Position numbers and translations under genes: made by a program
The notes under the pieces: generated by a model
What the model was told of the DNA's origin: nothing
The model's input: the letters and a program-made list of their open reading frames with translations, nothing else
Databases searched by the model: none
NCBI GenBank assembly: GCA_019054805.1
Contig: JAHQIY010000001.1
Location: forward strand, 558,001 to 622,000
Length of the DNA stretch: 64,000 nucleotides
DNA from: Brachionus manjavacas
Taxonomy: Eukaryota > Rotifera > Eurotatoria > Ploima > Brachionidae
Reading direction: 5' to 3'
Shown: positions 38,301 through 47,940 of the stretch, piece after piece
Layout of the letters: the number at the start of each line of letters is the position of its first letter
How positions within the stretch are numbered: position 1 is the first letter of the stretch

Positions 38301-40171
38301 GTTTTTTGATTCAGTGTTTTTATTAAAGGCACAGAATAGGCTATTTTACGTAATTTTGCAAAATAATTTAAATAAATATATTGGAAAAAAAAACAATTTT
38401 ATTTTTTTTTACCAAAATCCTCTGTCCATAATCTGGCCATAAGCATTCTAAAATGATTTTACTAAAAGCTACGTATTTTAATGTAAGCTTACGCAATTTT
38501 TCGTAAAATTACATATTCTTATCGACTAATATTTATGTAAGATTACGTAATTTAGCCCATTATGCACCTTTTATAAAAGCAGTGTTATTTCTGAAAATGA
38601 ATTCAAGCAAGGAAAAGAATAGTGTAAAATTGATCCGACTAAATACTTCCAAAAATTTCCAAGTGTATTTTGACTAGGACCATCTATTTTATGTTTAACA
38701 GTATCATAATTAGATTTAGCCTTGTATTGCAACTTTCTTTAATTTCGTCTACCAGCATATTAATATTTAAAATTGAATAAAACTTTTTTTTTCTATTTCA
38801 AAATAATGATTTAGATTTTATTTTACTTCAGATAAAAGTTCATATAATATTCTTCCTAACCAAAGATTAAACTAACCATGTTAAATAAAGTTTAAAAATT
38901 TAATTTTCAAAAAATTGATAAAAAATACCTTTTTTTTAAACCAAAAAATAAAAATTTTGATTTGGAATTTACATTTGATCATAAACTTCAATTTGCCGAT
39001 TATTGAATACTGCTCTAACTTATTCTTTGTTGGATTTATTTAAAGCTTATTAATAAATTATATTATTATATTTACATCACAGTTCTAATTATTAATTACA
39101 AATTTAAGTGACCTGGTTAAAATATAAAAATTTTACTGGTCACAAGACCGACATATTGTCACAGGTCACATAATTTAATTTTTTTAAAATTTTTTAATAA
39201 TTTAAAGACCCTTAATTTTTCTTTTTTTATCTGAAGGAGCTTTAACTCTTCGTCTTCTGTAAGAATTCTCTTAATGTCAAAATTGTCAAAATTTTTGCAA
39301 TAAAAAAATCAAAAATTGAATTAATATGTAAGTTTAGGGAATTTGGCCTGAATACCCTCGATTAACTTCAGAGGAGATAAAGAGAAGACAAAGTACTAAA
39401 TTGTGTTGAATAAACGTTTATTATAAATTTAAAATAAGTAGTAAAAATATAAAGATGAAAAAGCTCCCTCTTTAAGAATTACAACTTCTATTTACATTAA
39501 GTAGTTGTATCTTAAAAAGGTCATTAATAATAAAGAAGTTGAATCCAGATAAATTGTGAATTAAATCTGTCATAAAGATTTATGTTTTATGATTAATGTT
39601 ACATAAAAGCATAAAGATAAAATCAAGATAAGTCGTAAATATTGATGTAAAACAAAATAAAGTTATTAATTATATTCAATTCTTTGTCTTTTTTTACCCA
39701 GAAATAAAATTTTTTTAAATAATTATTCATTAATTTTTGGATTTTCTTAAAGTGAAGTCAAAGTATACTCGAGCGAGTCGTCAAAACCTGTTTTAGTGGA
39801 CAAACCGATTGGTTTAGTTGATTCATTAGTTCAGTCGGTGCTGAACATGGCAGACTTGTTCCAAAACAGCGAATTTGTAAGCTAAAAATTAAATCCAAAT
39901 ATTTGATAATCAATTGAATGCCTTAGGTATTGCTTTATTTGGAGGACAAACTGCAAGAGCTGTACACAAAATCAGAGACCATGAACCAGGTGCAATCTCA
40001 AAGCAAAGAAATAAGCGACGAAAAGCTCATGCAACTAATAGAGTAAGACACTTTTCTAGTCACGTTGACCAAAAATAATTTTTCTTTTTCTCAAAAAGCA
40101 TTAAGGATGCAGATGATTTGGATTTTTTGAAACAGATCCAGTCGGCAATTACCATACCTAGCATTTTTTAA
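29383..40171 (+). CDS. FNIP: Folliculin-interacting protein (FNIP1/2 homologue)
   Basis: FNIPs form a complex with folliculin at lysosomes, regulate RagC/D and mTORC1, and bind AMPK and Hsp90. Exons: 29,383-30,282, 34,158-35,755, 39,753-39,876, 39,927-40,042 and 40,099-40,171; phases agree, giving 936 aa. The N-terminal longin region shows RLRLLVFVESSDG and NIFDS (about residues 65-90), then MRMVFGSFPMKISNNTAIKVHSL. Exon 2 begins IGVAILYCLPSSSRKRNG (residue 301) and carries the DENN-like part: LLKHHLSWVYTVLP, LLEKTNPYNPLWAQLSDLHG, LVRCVVLGKNRPLVEKILFV. The C-terminus has VIDADQFEVKVYSS (across junction 2-3) and LLYLEDKLQELYTKSE. The start ATG follows ACAAACAAACAAACA. Exons 1 and 2 are G/C-rich at third positions while the last three are not. 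It is shorter than human FNIP1 (about 1,166 aa). Long antisense frames across exons 1 and 2 are by-products of this composition. Confidence 0.9.
30283..34157 (+). other. FNIP intron 1 (3.9 kb)
   Basis: GTAAGT donor and AG acceptor, phase 0. Low-complexity A/T DNA; 33.0-34.1 kb is especially rich in ATTAATTA words and contains duplicated blocks (AGAAAAAAATCTCAAAAAAA with GCCTAATAATTACT at about 33,397 and 33,867). A possible extra small exon cannot be excluded but none was needed to keep frame. Confidence 0.6.
33340..34075. repeat. Internal duplication in FNIP intron 1
   Basis: The order AGATAAAAGAGAATAAAATA, TTTTTTACATAATTATTAAATTAG, AAAAAATCTCAAAAAAAAGCC, TAATAATTACT, GTGAAAGAGAA, ATTAATAATT, AATAATTCCTTAATTATTAAAT, AATATAAGTA at 33,340-33,600 is repeated with mismatches at 33,810-34,070. 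The offset is about 470 bp. Confidence 0.6.
35955..36180 (+). repeat. Tandem pair of about 118-bp units in FNIP intron 2
   Basis: Each unit has CTTTTGAACA, GGTTTCACATTTTTTC, a CTTT-rich run, then CCTTGTCAGGGTC and TAAGAATAACT. Shorter relatives of the first part recur at about 36,533-36,576 and 36,761-36,800, so at least four degenerate copies lie in 850 bp. Confidence 0.65.
36840..36892 (+). repeat. Hairpin tail fragment in FNIP intron 2
   Basis: CTGTACTGAACTAAAGCTCC then GTTTGAATAAAATAAAAATA. It resembles the terminal hairpin plus A/T tail of the non-LTR family, with one changed stem base. Confidence 0.35.
37237..37958 (-). mobile_element. Mutator-like non-autonomous insertion with 10-bp target duplication, copy 2
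   Basis: ATCTATTCTA occurs at 37,237-37,246 and again at 37,949-37,958, directly flanking a 702-bp element (37,247-37,948). It begins GGCTAC and ends GTAGCC. The ends are long imperfect inverted repeats (for example CTAAAAATAATTAAATTCGT at the left against the inverse of TAGTTTAATTATTTTTGCTA at the right). A 9-11-bp duplication with long terminal inverted repeats is the hallmark of Mutator/MULE elements. It lies in FNIP intron 2 in antisense orientation. Confidence 0.75.
37415..37645 (-). CDS. 76-residue N-terminal frame inside the Mutator-like element
   Basis: ATG-initiated frame starting MSDTESSSTSILVTQ, with an acidic stretch, a short basic PVKKARKASR patch (possible nuclear signal) and FETYNQALDMIKNKFEGYSW near the end, then a stop and the right-hand repeat. 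It is homologous to the start of the frame in the 23.5-24.2-kb element. It is probably the residue of a longer transposase truncated when the element shrank; on its own it has no catalytic part. Confidence 0.5.
   Translation of the reverse strand: MSDTESSSTSILVTQRNEEDTENDTEIEEIPVKKARKASRVYNHHADFETYNQALDMIKNKFEGYSWAAKEKTTKF
38339..38557. mobile_element. Possible 219-bp miniature inverted-repeat element
   Basis: The left end GGCTATTTTACGTAATTTTGC corresponds to the inverse of the right end, AAGATTACGTAATTTAGCC (about 15 of 19 positions). TTACG/CGTAA words are dense inside. No clear target duplication. A similar density of these words occurs at 110-230 and 55,270-55,460. Confidence 0.35.
39190..39260 (+). 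repeat. Hairpin tail fragment in FNIP intron 2
   Basis: TTTTTTATCTGAAGGAGCTTTAACTC matches the last part of the non-LTR 3' UTR but diverges before the second half of the stem and lacks the A/T tail. Confidence 0.35.
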
Positions 40172-41560
40172 CCGAACCACAGATGCAAAACCTCTTGTTT
40201 GAATAATATGTGTCAATTTTTGATTTTTTTTGTACAAAATCCGGTGATAATTCTATTTTATTGTCCTCACGTTTCATTAAAAAAAATAAATCTTTAATCA
40301 GGTTTAATGTTTTTTCACTTTTTTTTGCTCAATCCGACTTTTTTGTAAGACTGCCTCAAAGAGGGACTCGTTTTATAAACGAATGTTTTATGTTTGAGAA
40401 AATTTACTTTCTTTTTCCTTTCAGGCTATGCTTCTCCTGTTTCGTTTTGTCTCGATTAATTATTTATGTTGAATATGATTGTTTTGTGACAGGAGACATT
40501 GCTCAAGCAACTTGTCTTTAAGTATCCGTTAAATGTTCTCACAGGGATAATTAATGTCAAGAATTAATTAGTACTTTAATTTTTTTTCGACACAATAAAA
40601 AATAAATTTATTAAACAATTTTATTATATTTTTTATATTTAATAAAGGATGTTATTTAAAAAAATTTTATTTTTGGATGTCATTTTTGATCTCTTTTGAT
40701 AAAAATAGGCAGTTTTGTCAAATCTTTTTTATTAATATTATTGTTTGCTAAAAATTAATATAAAAATAAAGAAACTAATTTAAAAAAAAATATTTTCGTG
40801 CAAAATAAAAAATTTCTTTTTATTCTTTAGACTTATTGATGATGAAATAAAGCTTTTTAAACCTTTTAACCCTTGTCCGTCCAAGATCGGGTCAAAAATG
40901 ACCCAAGCAAATTCTTAGTCTCAATAAAATTTTATTTTTGTTTGATTAAATAAAAAAAATATTGAAAATCCCTTAAAATTGATTTTTTGTTCTTTTATTT
41001 TAAAAACATAATCGAAATTCAAATGTTATTGATAGTAGACTAAGAAAGAACGCTTAGAAAGCTTATGTATTGAATTGCTCAAACAACATTTTGAAAAAAG
41101 AGTGATGGAAGCTCAATTAAAAATCATGTTGGATTACACACCAATTTAATTGAGTCGTTTAGAAGAACCATTGCTATTCTGGTCAAAAAGCCATTTATTG
41201 AAAAAATTGAAAAATTTTCCTTTTTTTAAAACAAAAACTAAAAATTTTGATTTAAAATTTACATTTGATCATTATCTTCAATTTGCTTTAAAATTCGCCT
41301 TTGTGTTGGACGCATTATTTGTAGTTCTTGGTACGACACCATCATGTAGAGGGTCTGAGGCCATCAGTGTCATTTGGCAGTGTAACAGCCGATTCCATTG
41401 AATATATCAAAAGCCGCATTGAAAATAGCGTTTGACTTAGATTTTAACACATTTTTCCCTGGCTCATTTCAAAATTGCACTATTCTGTTTGAGAAAAAGA
41501 CATGTCTGGCGCTAACAGCTTCAAAATCGTTTCTTTTTTGAGCAAGGAAACTATCTTTCT
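40172..41560. other. FNIP 3' flank
   Basis: Contains the FNIP 3' UTR (AATAAA words at about 40,287 and 40,595). No other gene is evident. Around 41,530-41,610 a GC-richer patch contains TTAGCTCAGCGGAAGTACCC, which looks like a Pol III A-box but has no matching B-box. Confidence 0.5.
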
Positions 41561-41841
41561 GGACTGTGGCGCTATTTCCTCTTAGCTCAGCGGAAGTACC
41601 CTGGTCTTGTTCTCTGATCTATTCACTAGATCTCTGACCACGTTCACCTTTCCTAATTCATTCACTAATTTGTTCATTTCAATCAAATCCCTCTCACACT
41701 CTGTGAGTGTGAGTATGTTTCTCACATTGTGGTAGATATTCATTCATTTGTTCTCTTCACCTAATTATCATTACTTGAAGAGGTTAGACAAATCGATTAG
41801 CCAAAGTCTTATTTAGTGCACTAGATATCGTCCTAAATCAA

Positions 41842-42427
41842 GTGGAAAATGATGCGATCACAAGTATCTACAATTTCTCGTCAAACCAAGTTTGGATAAT
41901 CGAGTTTAATGCTGCTTTTAATGTTGCCAAAATTTTCGATCGTGAAATCAATATAAATGGAACCATTTTCAGACTTGAATCTCAGAAGGGATTGAACTTT
42001 TCGTTTTCACTTCTTGCCCTCTGATTTCGAGAATCATAGACTTGAAACCTTTTTTAATGCTGTTCGAATTGATGGACTTAACATTGAACACATTACTGAA
42101 GAAAAATATAAAGACAGACCCGAGAGGAAAAATGGTGTCAGAAGAGTGAGAATATTATTTCCAAAAAAAGTTGAGAACATTATTGGAAGCTTGTCAGGCC
42201 CCACAATAATGTATGGTTTAAAGTGTGTTGTGTCAATTGTTGGAAAAAAGCAGAAATGTTATTTTTGTGATGATGAAGGACACAACATAGCGAAATGTCC
42301 TGTCAAAGAAACACTATTTGAAAAGTGTCATCAGAAAGGACACTTGACACAAAAATGCTCCATTGCCGAAAAGCTTAAATCGCTTGAGAGGAAAAGGATT
42401 GAGTACAATGATCTTTACATCGACTAA
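41842..42427 (+). pseudogene. Non-LTR ORF1 (RNA-binding, CCHC zinc knuckle), frameshifted
   Basis: ORF1 proteins coat the element RNA. The first part (to about 42,015) has WIIEFNAAFNVAKIFDREI and INGTIFRLES, resembling an RRM-like fold. A frameshift near 42,015 is needed to continue into PSDFENHRLETFFNAVRIDG, NGVRRVRILFPKKVEN and the knuckles. The first knuckle, CYFCDDEGHNIAKC, is intact (C-x2-C-x4-H-x4-C). The second, EKCHQKGHLTQKC, lacks its first cysteine (Phe-Glu in place). No initiator ATG is visible at the 5' end. Confidence 0.7.
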
Positions 42428-42599
42428 GAAGAAACGCAATCAATAATTGAAGCTGACTAAAAAGATAATGATGAAAATGTGATGCCAAAAACACCTGGAT
42501 ATCAGCCAACAAATTTCAATGACGCAATATCCCAAATTAGCCCAAAAGACCTTAAAACTCCAGTTTTAGAAGAAGCTTTGGTAAGTCGTTTAAACGATT

Positions 42600-42718
42600 T
42601 TCTACCACAATGACATTCACCTGTCAATGTTGTTCTCATCTCCTCAGCAAAATAGCCTATTAGGAATTTTTTTGTCTCAATTCTACCCAGATATTGTATT
42701 ACTTAATGAAATAAAAAC
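42600..42718 (+). pseudogene. Start of ORF2 endonuclease domain (upstream of the hAT insertion)
   Basis: The frame NSLLGIFLSQFYPDIVLLNE is the first conserved segment of an APE-type endonuclease (..DI..L.E..); the Glu is the metal-binding residue. It reads directly into the 8-bp duplicated target and continues after the hAT element in the same frame. Confidence 0.75.
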
Positions 42719-45525
42719 TAGGGCTGGTAGATCGGTTAAAAAAAAACGATTCTAAACCGGTTAAAATATTAATCGGTTATAAATCAAAGCCGGTTAATGT
42801 AGCCGGCTAAAATATTGAAACCGGTTCCGTAACCGATTGCAATTTATAACCAAATTTAGTAACCGGTTAAAAATCCTAAGCAGTTATGAAACCGTATCTA
42901 ACCGGTTAAAAAGGAACATTAATTTCTTGAGTTAAATGTTTATATTTTTTTTAATAAAATTTTCAAAAATTATGCAAAAAATTCATCCTTTTTTCAATAG
43001 ACTGTTAAGCAAGATTTTGATTAAAATCAAATAAAAAGGTTTGAGTAGAACAAAATTGTCTGTCTCGAGTAATCCTTTTACGATCATCTAAATTGAAAAA
43101 CAAATCTCCATCTTTTATTTCAAAAACTTAAATTTGAAATAGTAATTTAATAGTTTATATATAAACTTAAAATGTCTCAATCGTCTGAGTCTATGCAAAT
43201 AGATATTATTGAGAATACTGACAACAAAACAAGTCAAGAACAGAACGTTGTTTGTTCACCTATTAAGCGCCGTAGAAATGAGAGTCCTGTGTGGGAATAC
43301 GTAATTAAGTTAGAGAATGGCAATATAAAATGTAATATTGAATTCTGCACTAAAGTTTTCGAAAAATCTACTGGGACGAGTTCTATTATGTTCCACCTAA
43401 AAGATGCTCATTTAATTAGCTGTTGTATAGAAAATTCTATTCAAAGCGCATCTGATATTAGACAAAAAAATTCCAAACATGGTGTGGAAGAACAATCGAA
43501 AAGGATAAAAGCATTACTTGATTTTATCATTGAAACTTTTCAGGCTTTTTCAATTGTAAATGCTGAGAGTTTTTTGAATTTTTGTTATTTAATAGACCCA
43601 CGTTTCGTTGTTCCAGAGAGACATACAGTCTCTAATTATCTAGATAAAGAATTTGAAACTTCATTAGCTAATTTCAAACTTGTTTTAAACTCTTTGGATT
43701 CAAAAGTAATCTAATTTTAAAAATTTAATCTAAAAAAGTTTTATCTAATTTAATAAATATTTAGGTTAGTCTTTCAACCGATGGATGGTCTTCTTTGGCG
43801 AAAGATCCATATGTAACAGTGAATTGCTTTTTTTTTGATAAAGATTGGAATAGGAAAAAATATGTTCTTGATTTTTTTTTGTTTCCTCATCCTCATGATG
43901 GTTTTCACATATACGAATCCTTAAATAATGTAATCATTAAAAATGAAATTCTTAATAAAATATTTATCTAACAACTTCTTTTAAGACTATCAAAGATTTT
44001 GGATTAGAAGGAAAAATTTTGTCCATAACCACTGATAATGCAAAAAATATGGTGAACGGAGTTAAGTTTTTAATAAATGAAGAAAAAAACTCGTCAACAT
44101 TTCATTTGCGGTGTTCGACCCATATATTAAATTTAGCAGTTAAATCAGGACTTGAATGCAATCAAATAAATATTTTGATTAGAAACGTCTGTAAAAAAGT
44201 TCATTCTTCCAAAAGATTAAGTGCTGAGTTGACCTCTAACCAAAAGGTATATAAAGAACCAGAATTATCAGTAGTTTTAGATATAGAAATATGATGGAAC
44301 TCTACTTTTGACATGCTTAACAGAGCCATTAAGATCCGAAAATCTTTGATTGCTATTTCTAAATATTTAAAAGAAGAAAAGCATGATGAGGATATTTTAT
44401 TGGAGAATGAGCATTTTGAAAAGGCTTCTATCGTTATTAACTTATTAGAACCTTTCAACCAAAGTAAATATTTATAAAAACTAAATTATCTGGATAAAAT
44501 CATATTTTTCTTTAAGGTACTCTTGATTTGTCTGGGAATTCGTATAATTCTTATAGTCAATTATACATAATATTCTATGAGCTATTAATCCATTTAGATA
44601 CAAAACATAAAGACAAAAAATTTGCTGAACTAAAACTGACAACTGAGTCAATGAAGTTAAAATTAGAAGAATATTGGATTTTAGTAAAACCAACAGCTTT
44701 GATTTGCAATTTACTTGATCCTCGTTTTAAATCAGATTTATTGAAGAAGAATGATAAAAAAAAGGTGTTAAGCTGTTGGAGGATTTAGTAAAAAAATATA
44801 AACAAAACAATTCTATAATTTATAATGACATTGATCCGCAGTTGGATTTAAAAAAAAAAGGTATTTTCATTAATTATTAATTTTTTTTTAGTATTTTTAC
44901 ATTTTAAGAAAAACCATTGTCAATGATCGAGAGAGTTTTTAAAAAAATTAATCCAGCAACGGACTCTAGATATGCAAGTGAAGTTTCTGAGTACTTAAAA
45001 AATCCAAGGGTTGAAAATTGCACGGATTTTGAGCCAATTAAATGGTGGTCGAAATCAAATTTAAAATTTTTTAAATTAATAGCAAAAGACTACTTGAGCA
45101 TAAGTCCTTCGAGTGTTCCATCTGAACAAACTTTTTCGGCTGGTGGACTTTTTGTTACAAAAGATAGAACTTCTTTGGACCTGATAAGTGTAGAAAATTT
45201 GATTTGCCTAAATTCATGGAAACGAAAAAATTGATTGATTTTGTTAAATAACTTTTGTTTCTTGTTTAAGCTTAAAGATTTATCAATAAAGATTTTATCT
45301 AAAATTTGTTTAAACTTTTTTATTCATAAATCCGGTTAAGACAAACTTTAACCGGTTATGTAGCCGGTTAGAATTTTTAAACCGGTTCCGTAACCGATAA
45401 TAAATTTTAACTGATTAATGGAACTGGTTACTCATCCTAACCTGTTTTAAAACCAACTAAAAATTTTTAACCGGTTACAGGACCGGTTTAAGATTTCTAA
45501 CCTAACTACCAGCCCTAATAAAAAC
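42711..45525 (+). mobile_element. hAT-family DNA transposon with 8-bp target duplication
   Basis: The element spans 42,719-45,517 (2,799 bp). It has perfect 12-bp terminal inverted repeats: TAGGGCTGGTAG at the left, CTACCAGCCCTA at the right. ATAAAAAC is present directly outside both ends (42,711-42,718 and 45,518-45,525), the 8-bp duplication expected for hAT. Both ends carry clusters of AACCGGTT (at least four exact copies at the left, three at the right, plus many one-off variants), probably transposase-binding subterminal repeats. It has inserted into the endonuclease region of a non-LTR retrotransposon. Confidence 0.95.
43172..45234 (+). pseudogene. hAT transposase gene, five exons, disabled
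   Basis: Exons fit at 43,172-43,705, 43,765-43,929, 43,986-44,463, 44,517-44,860 and 44,909-45,234, with GT..AG introns of 48-59 nt. Order of motifs: a BED-type zinc finger (CNIEFC then HLKDAH, about residues 52-77); VSLSTDGWSS at the exon 2 start; SITTDNAKNMV with the catalytic-region Asp (exon 3); WNSTFDML; LLDPRFK (exon 4); and the C-terminal dimerisation block DYLSISPSSVPSEQTFSAGG (exon 5). Two lesions are visible: a TGA at 44,292-44,294 where hAT proteins usually have an Arg/Lys before WNST, and a frameshift near 44,780. The copy is inactive but little decayed, so related intact copies may exist in this genome. Confidence 0.88.
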
Positions 45526-47340
45526 TGATTCGAGTGACTCAAACATTTTCTTAGATTTTAATAATTATAGATCAATAAGTAAACCACGCAATAAGCATGG
45601 TGGAGGAGTAGCAATTTTAGTAAAGGAAGAATTAGAGTTTGTCCAAGACTTTTCGTATGATGAGTTTTCTTCTTAATTACTTTATATCAAAATAAATCTA
45701 GGAAAAGATCAATTATACATGTTCAGCTCTTATAATCCACTTAATTAACTTCTAAATTTTTGTATATTCGAAAAGATAAATAGGAATTGTAGATATTATG
45801 TTCTCGGGGGTGACTTAAACGCCAAAACTAAACAAATAGGATGCAATGGAGAAAACGAAAATGGAATCATTTTAGGAAGCATTATTAACGAGCTTAATTT
45901 CACAGTAATTAATAATAAGTGTCTAACCTTTAACATACTCAAAAGAGAATATTTCGAAATTCTTGATTTATTCTTAGTCTCATCTTCATAGGTTGATAAA
46001 ATCATTGATTTTATGGTTTGAAATAATCAAGATATGACGAGTGATCATTTCCCAATTGGGGCATGCATATATTTGACTACTCAGTTATCCCTAAAACACA
46101 ACCAAAGAAGCTTAACTTTAAAAAAGCAAATTGGTTTTTATTCCGTGAGATCCTAAATGGTCAAAACTCAGGATTAAATTCAGAATCAATCGACGATCTA
46201 AATGAAGAAATTACCAAAAATTAATTTCTGCGGCTAATAAAAGCATTCCATCCCAAACAAATAGAATTTTCAAAACAAGTCTCCCACCGAACATTGTCAG
46301 TTTAATTAAGGAACGTAGGAAAATAAGAAAAATATTTCAAAAAACTCGCTGTCAAAATACTAAAAAAATTTTCAACCAAATGACTTCAGAGTTAAGAAAC
46401 AGTTTAAAAAATTTTTGGAATCAAAACTGGTCTATTTTATTAAAAAAATTAGGAAAAATCCGCTTTCAAGTAGACCAATCTGGGAAAAAATTAATAAGTT
46501 TCGATCTAAGAAAGGATCTGGATTAATACCTATTTTAATCTCTAATAATAATGAACTTTAACTGATGAAGAAAAAGGCTTCCTTTTTTGGTGAATTTCTT
46601 CAAAAAACTTTTAGTCCGAAAAATGATCTAATTAATTTTTTAATAAGGAAAATCAATTTAAATTTAACGAGCCTGTAAGCACTAAAGAGATAAAATCAGC
46701 GATAAATAGGTTAAAAGAGGAAGTAGCTTCGGGACCAGACCAAATTCATAACCTTATGTTATCGCAAATTTTCTAAAAGACATAATGTATCTTTTTAGTT
46801 TAAGTCTAAGAGAAGGTAAAAAACCTAATGCATGGAAATCTGCTAACATTACTATGATACCTAAAAAGTCAATTTTAACACAAGACTCGGCTTACTACCG
46901 ACCAATCAGTATGACAAGTTGTCTAGGAAAACTTTTAGAACGGATCGTACACTCAAGATTACATAATTAGTTGGAACAAAATTCATTACTAATTCAGGAG
47001 CAATCAGGTTTTAGAAAAAAACGATGAACCGCTGATAATCTCTTCTTCCTTATTCAAATTTAATAGAAAGAAGAAAGTTTGTTCCTTATTTTTTGATATC
47101 TCCAAAGCATTCGATAGGGTTTGGCATGATGGTCTTATTTATAAATTAATAAATAATGAACCTTCCCTATTACCTTAGACATTGGATTAATTCGTTTTTA
47201 GACTCAAAATCATTTAAAGTAAATGTAAATGGTCACATAAGTGTCGATACCATATTACTGCAGGTGTTCCTCAAGGCTCCGTAATTAGTCCATTACTTTT
47301 TAGTATCTTTATCAATGATATTCCTTACTCCATTGTGTAA
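45526..47340 (+). pseudogene. Non-LTR ORF2: endonuclease remainder and N-terminal reverse transcriptase
   Basis: After the hAT element the frame resumes with DSSDSNIFLDFNNYRSISKP, then KHGGGVAILVKEE, GGDLNAKT (GDFNA motif, about 45,808) and MTSDHFP (SDH motif, about 46,035), all endonuclease hallmarks. The RT part shows RLKEEVASGPDQIHN (46,705), PKKS...DSAYYRPISMTSCLGKLLERI (46,860), FDISKAFDRVWHDGL (47,090, with the first catalytic Asp) and QGSVISPLLFSIFINDIPYS (47,272). Many stops and frameshifts interrupt it. It ends before the second catalytic motif. Confidence 0.8.
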
Positions 47341-47699
47341 TTGCTATCTTGCTATTTCTTCTTTTTTTCTTTTTTTCCTGAACTGTTCAATACTAAAATT
47401 CTTTGCACATTTCACCTCTTACAATTAATCAATTTTTAATTGGCTTTTTATTATATTTTAACTTATTTTTAATTATTCTTAAAATTTTTCTTTACATTTT
47501 TATTTTATTTTGTCTTAATTTTTTATTTTTTTTTATTATTTTTTAATCTGAAGGAGCTTTAGCTCGGCACAGATAAAACAAATAAATAAATAATAAAATA
47601 TTAATTACTGATATTTTAAATTTATTTACTGATAATTCGAGATAATTACTGATAAAATCTAATTATTTTTCCTGACAAATTAAATTAAAATACTGCCCA

Positions 47700-47940
47700 A
47701 GTAAATACAAGCCTATACGATTGATCGCAAAACACCTCTTGAGAAGGATCTTGGAGTCTTCATTAGCAAAGATCAATGTTTTAAACGCAAGTGGATAAAT
47801 CAGATGCTAAGGCCAATTCCATGCTTGGGATCATGAAAAGGATATTCGTTTCAAGAGAAGCTTTTATTTGGACTAAGCTGTTCAAAACAAATGTGAGACC
47901 TCATCTTGAATATGCGATACAAATTATAATTAACTAATTT
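47700..47940 (+). pseudogene. CR1-like ORF2 C-terminal fragment
   Basis: PLEKDLGVFISKDQCFKRKW, SMLGIMKRIFVSREAFIW and LFKTNVRPHLEYAIQ are the conserved blocks following the RT palm in CR1-type elements. One frameshift near 47,805. The fragment ends at about 47,940, after which A/T-rich DNA follows. Confidence 0.7.

Larger units (their letters stand above)
35756..39752 (+). other. FNIP intron 2 (4.0 kb)
   Basis: Donor GTAAGT after phase 2, acceptor TTCTTAAAG. It carries a degenerate tandem repeat (35,955-36,180), hairpin-tail fragments, a Mutator-like insertion (37,247-37,948) and a small inverted-repeat element (38,339-38,557), listed separately. The rest is A/T-rich. Confidence 0.75.
41600..47600 (+). 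mobile_element. Decayed non-LTR retrotransposon (CR1/Jockey-like), split by a hAT element
   Basis: A two-ORF non-LTR element on the plus strand. ORF1 lies at about 41,842-42,427. ORF2 begins before 42,640, is interrupted at 42,718 by the hAT insertion, resumes at 45,526 and stops abruptly in the reverse transcriptase domain at about 47,335. There it is joined to the family's 3' UTR (ACTCCATTGTGTAATTGCTA onward), which ends with hairpin GAGCTTTAGCTC and AAATAAATAAATAA. The start is uncertain; the 5' UTR may begin near 41,600. The region holding the YADD catalytic box and everything downstream is deleted. Confidence 0.8.

Noticed and set aside
40210-40521. 103-codon frame just after the FNIP stop
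   Set aside because: Phe-rich translation of A/T-rich 3' UTR; no motif and no splice support.
41150-41401. 83-codon plus-strand frame
   Set aside because: No domain, and it overlaps repeat-like DNA related to the 39.0-kb region.
41530-41610. tRNA-like sequence (TTAGCTCAGCGG A-box match)
   Set aside because: No B-box (GGTTCGA type) within the expected distance and no cloverleaf could be drawn.
45796-46005. Minus-strand frame of 69 codons
   Set aside because: Antisense of the non-LTR endonuclease region.
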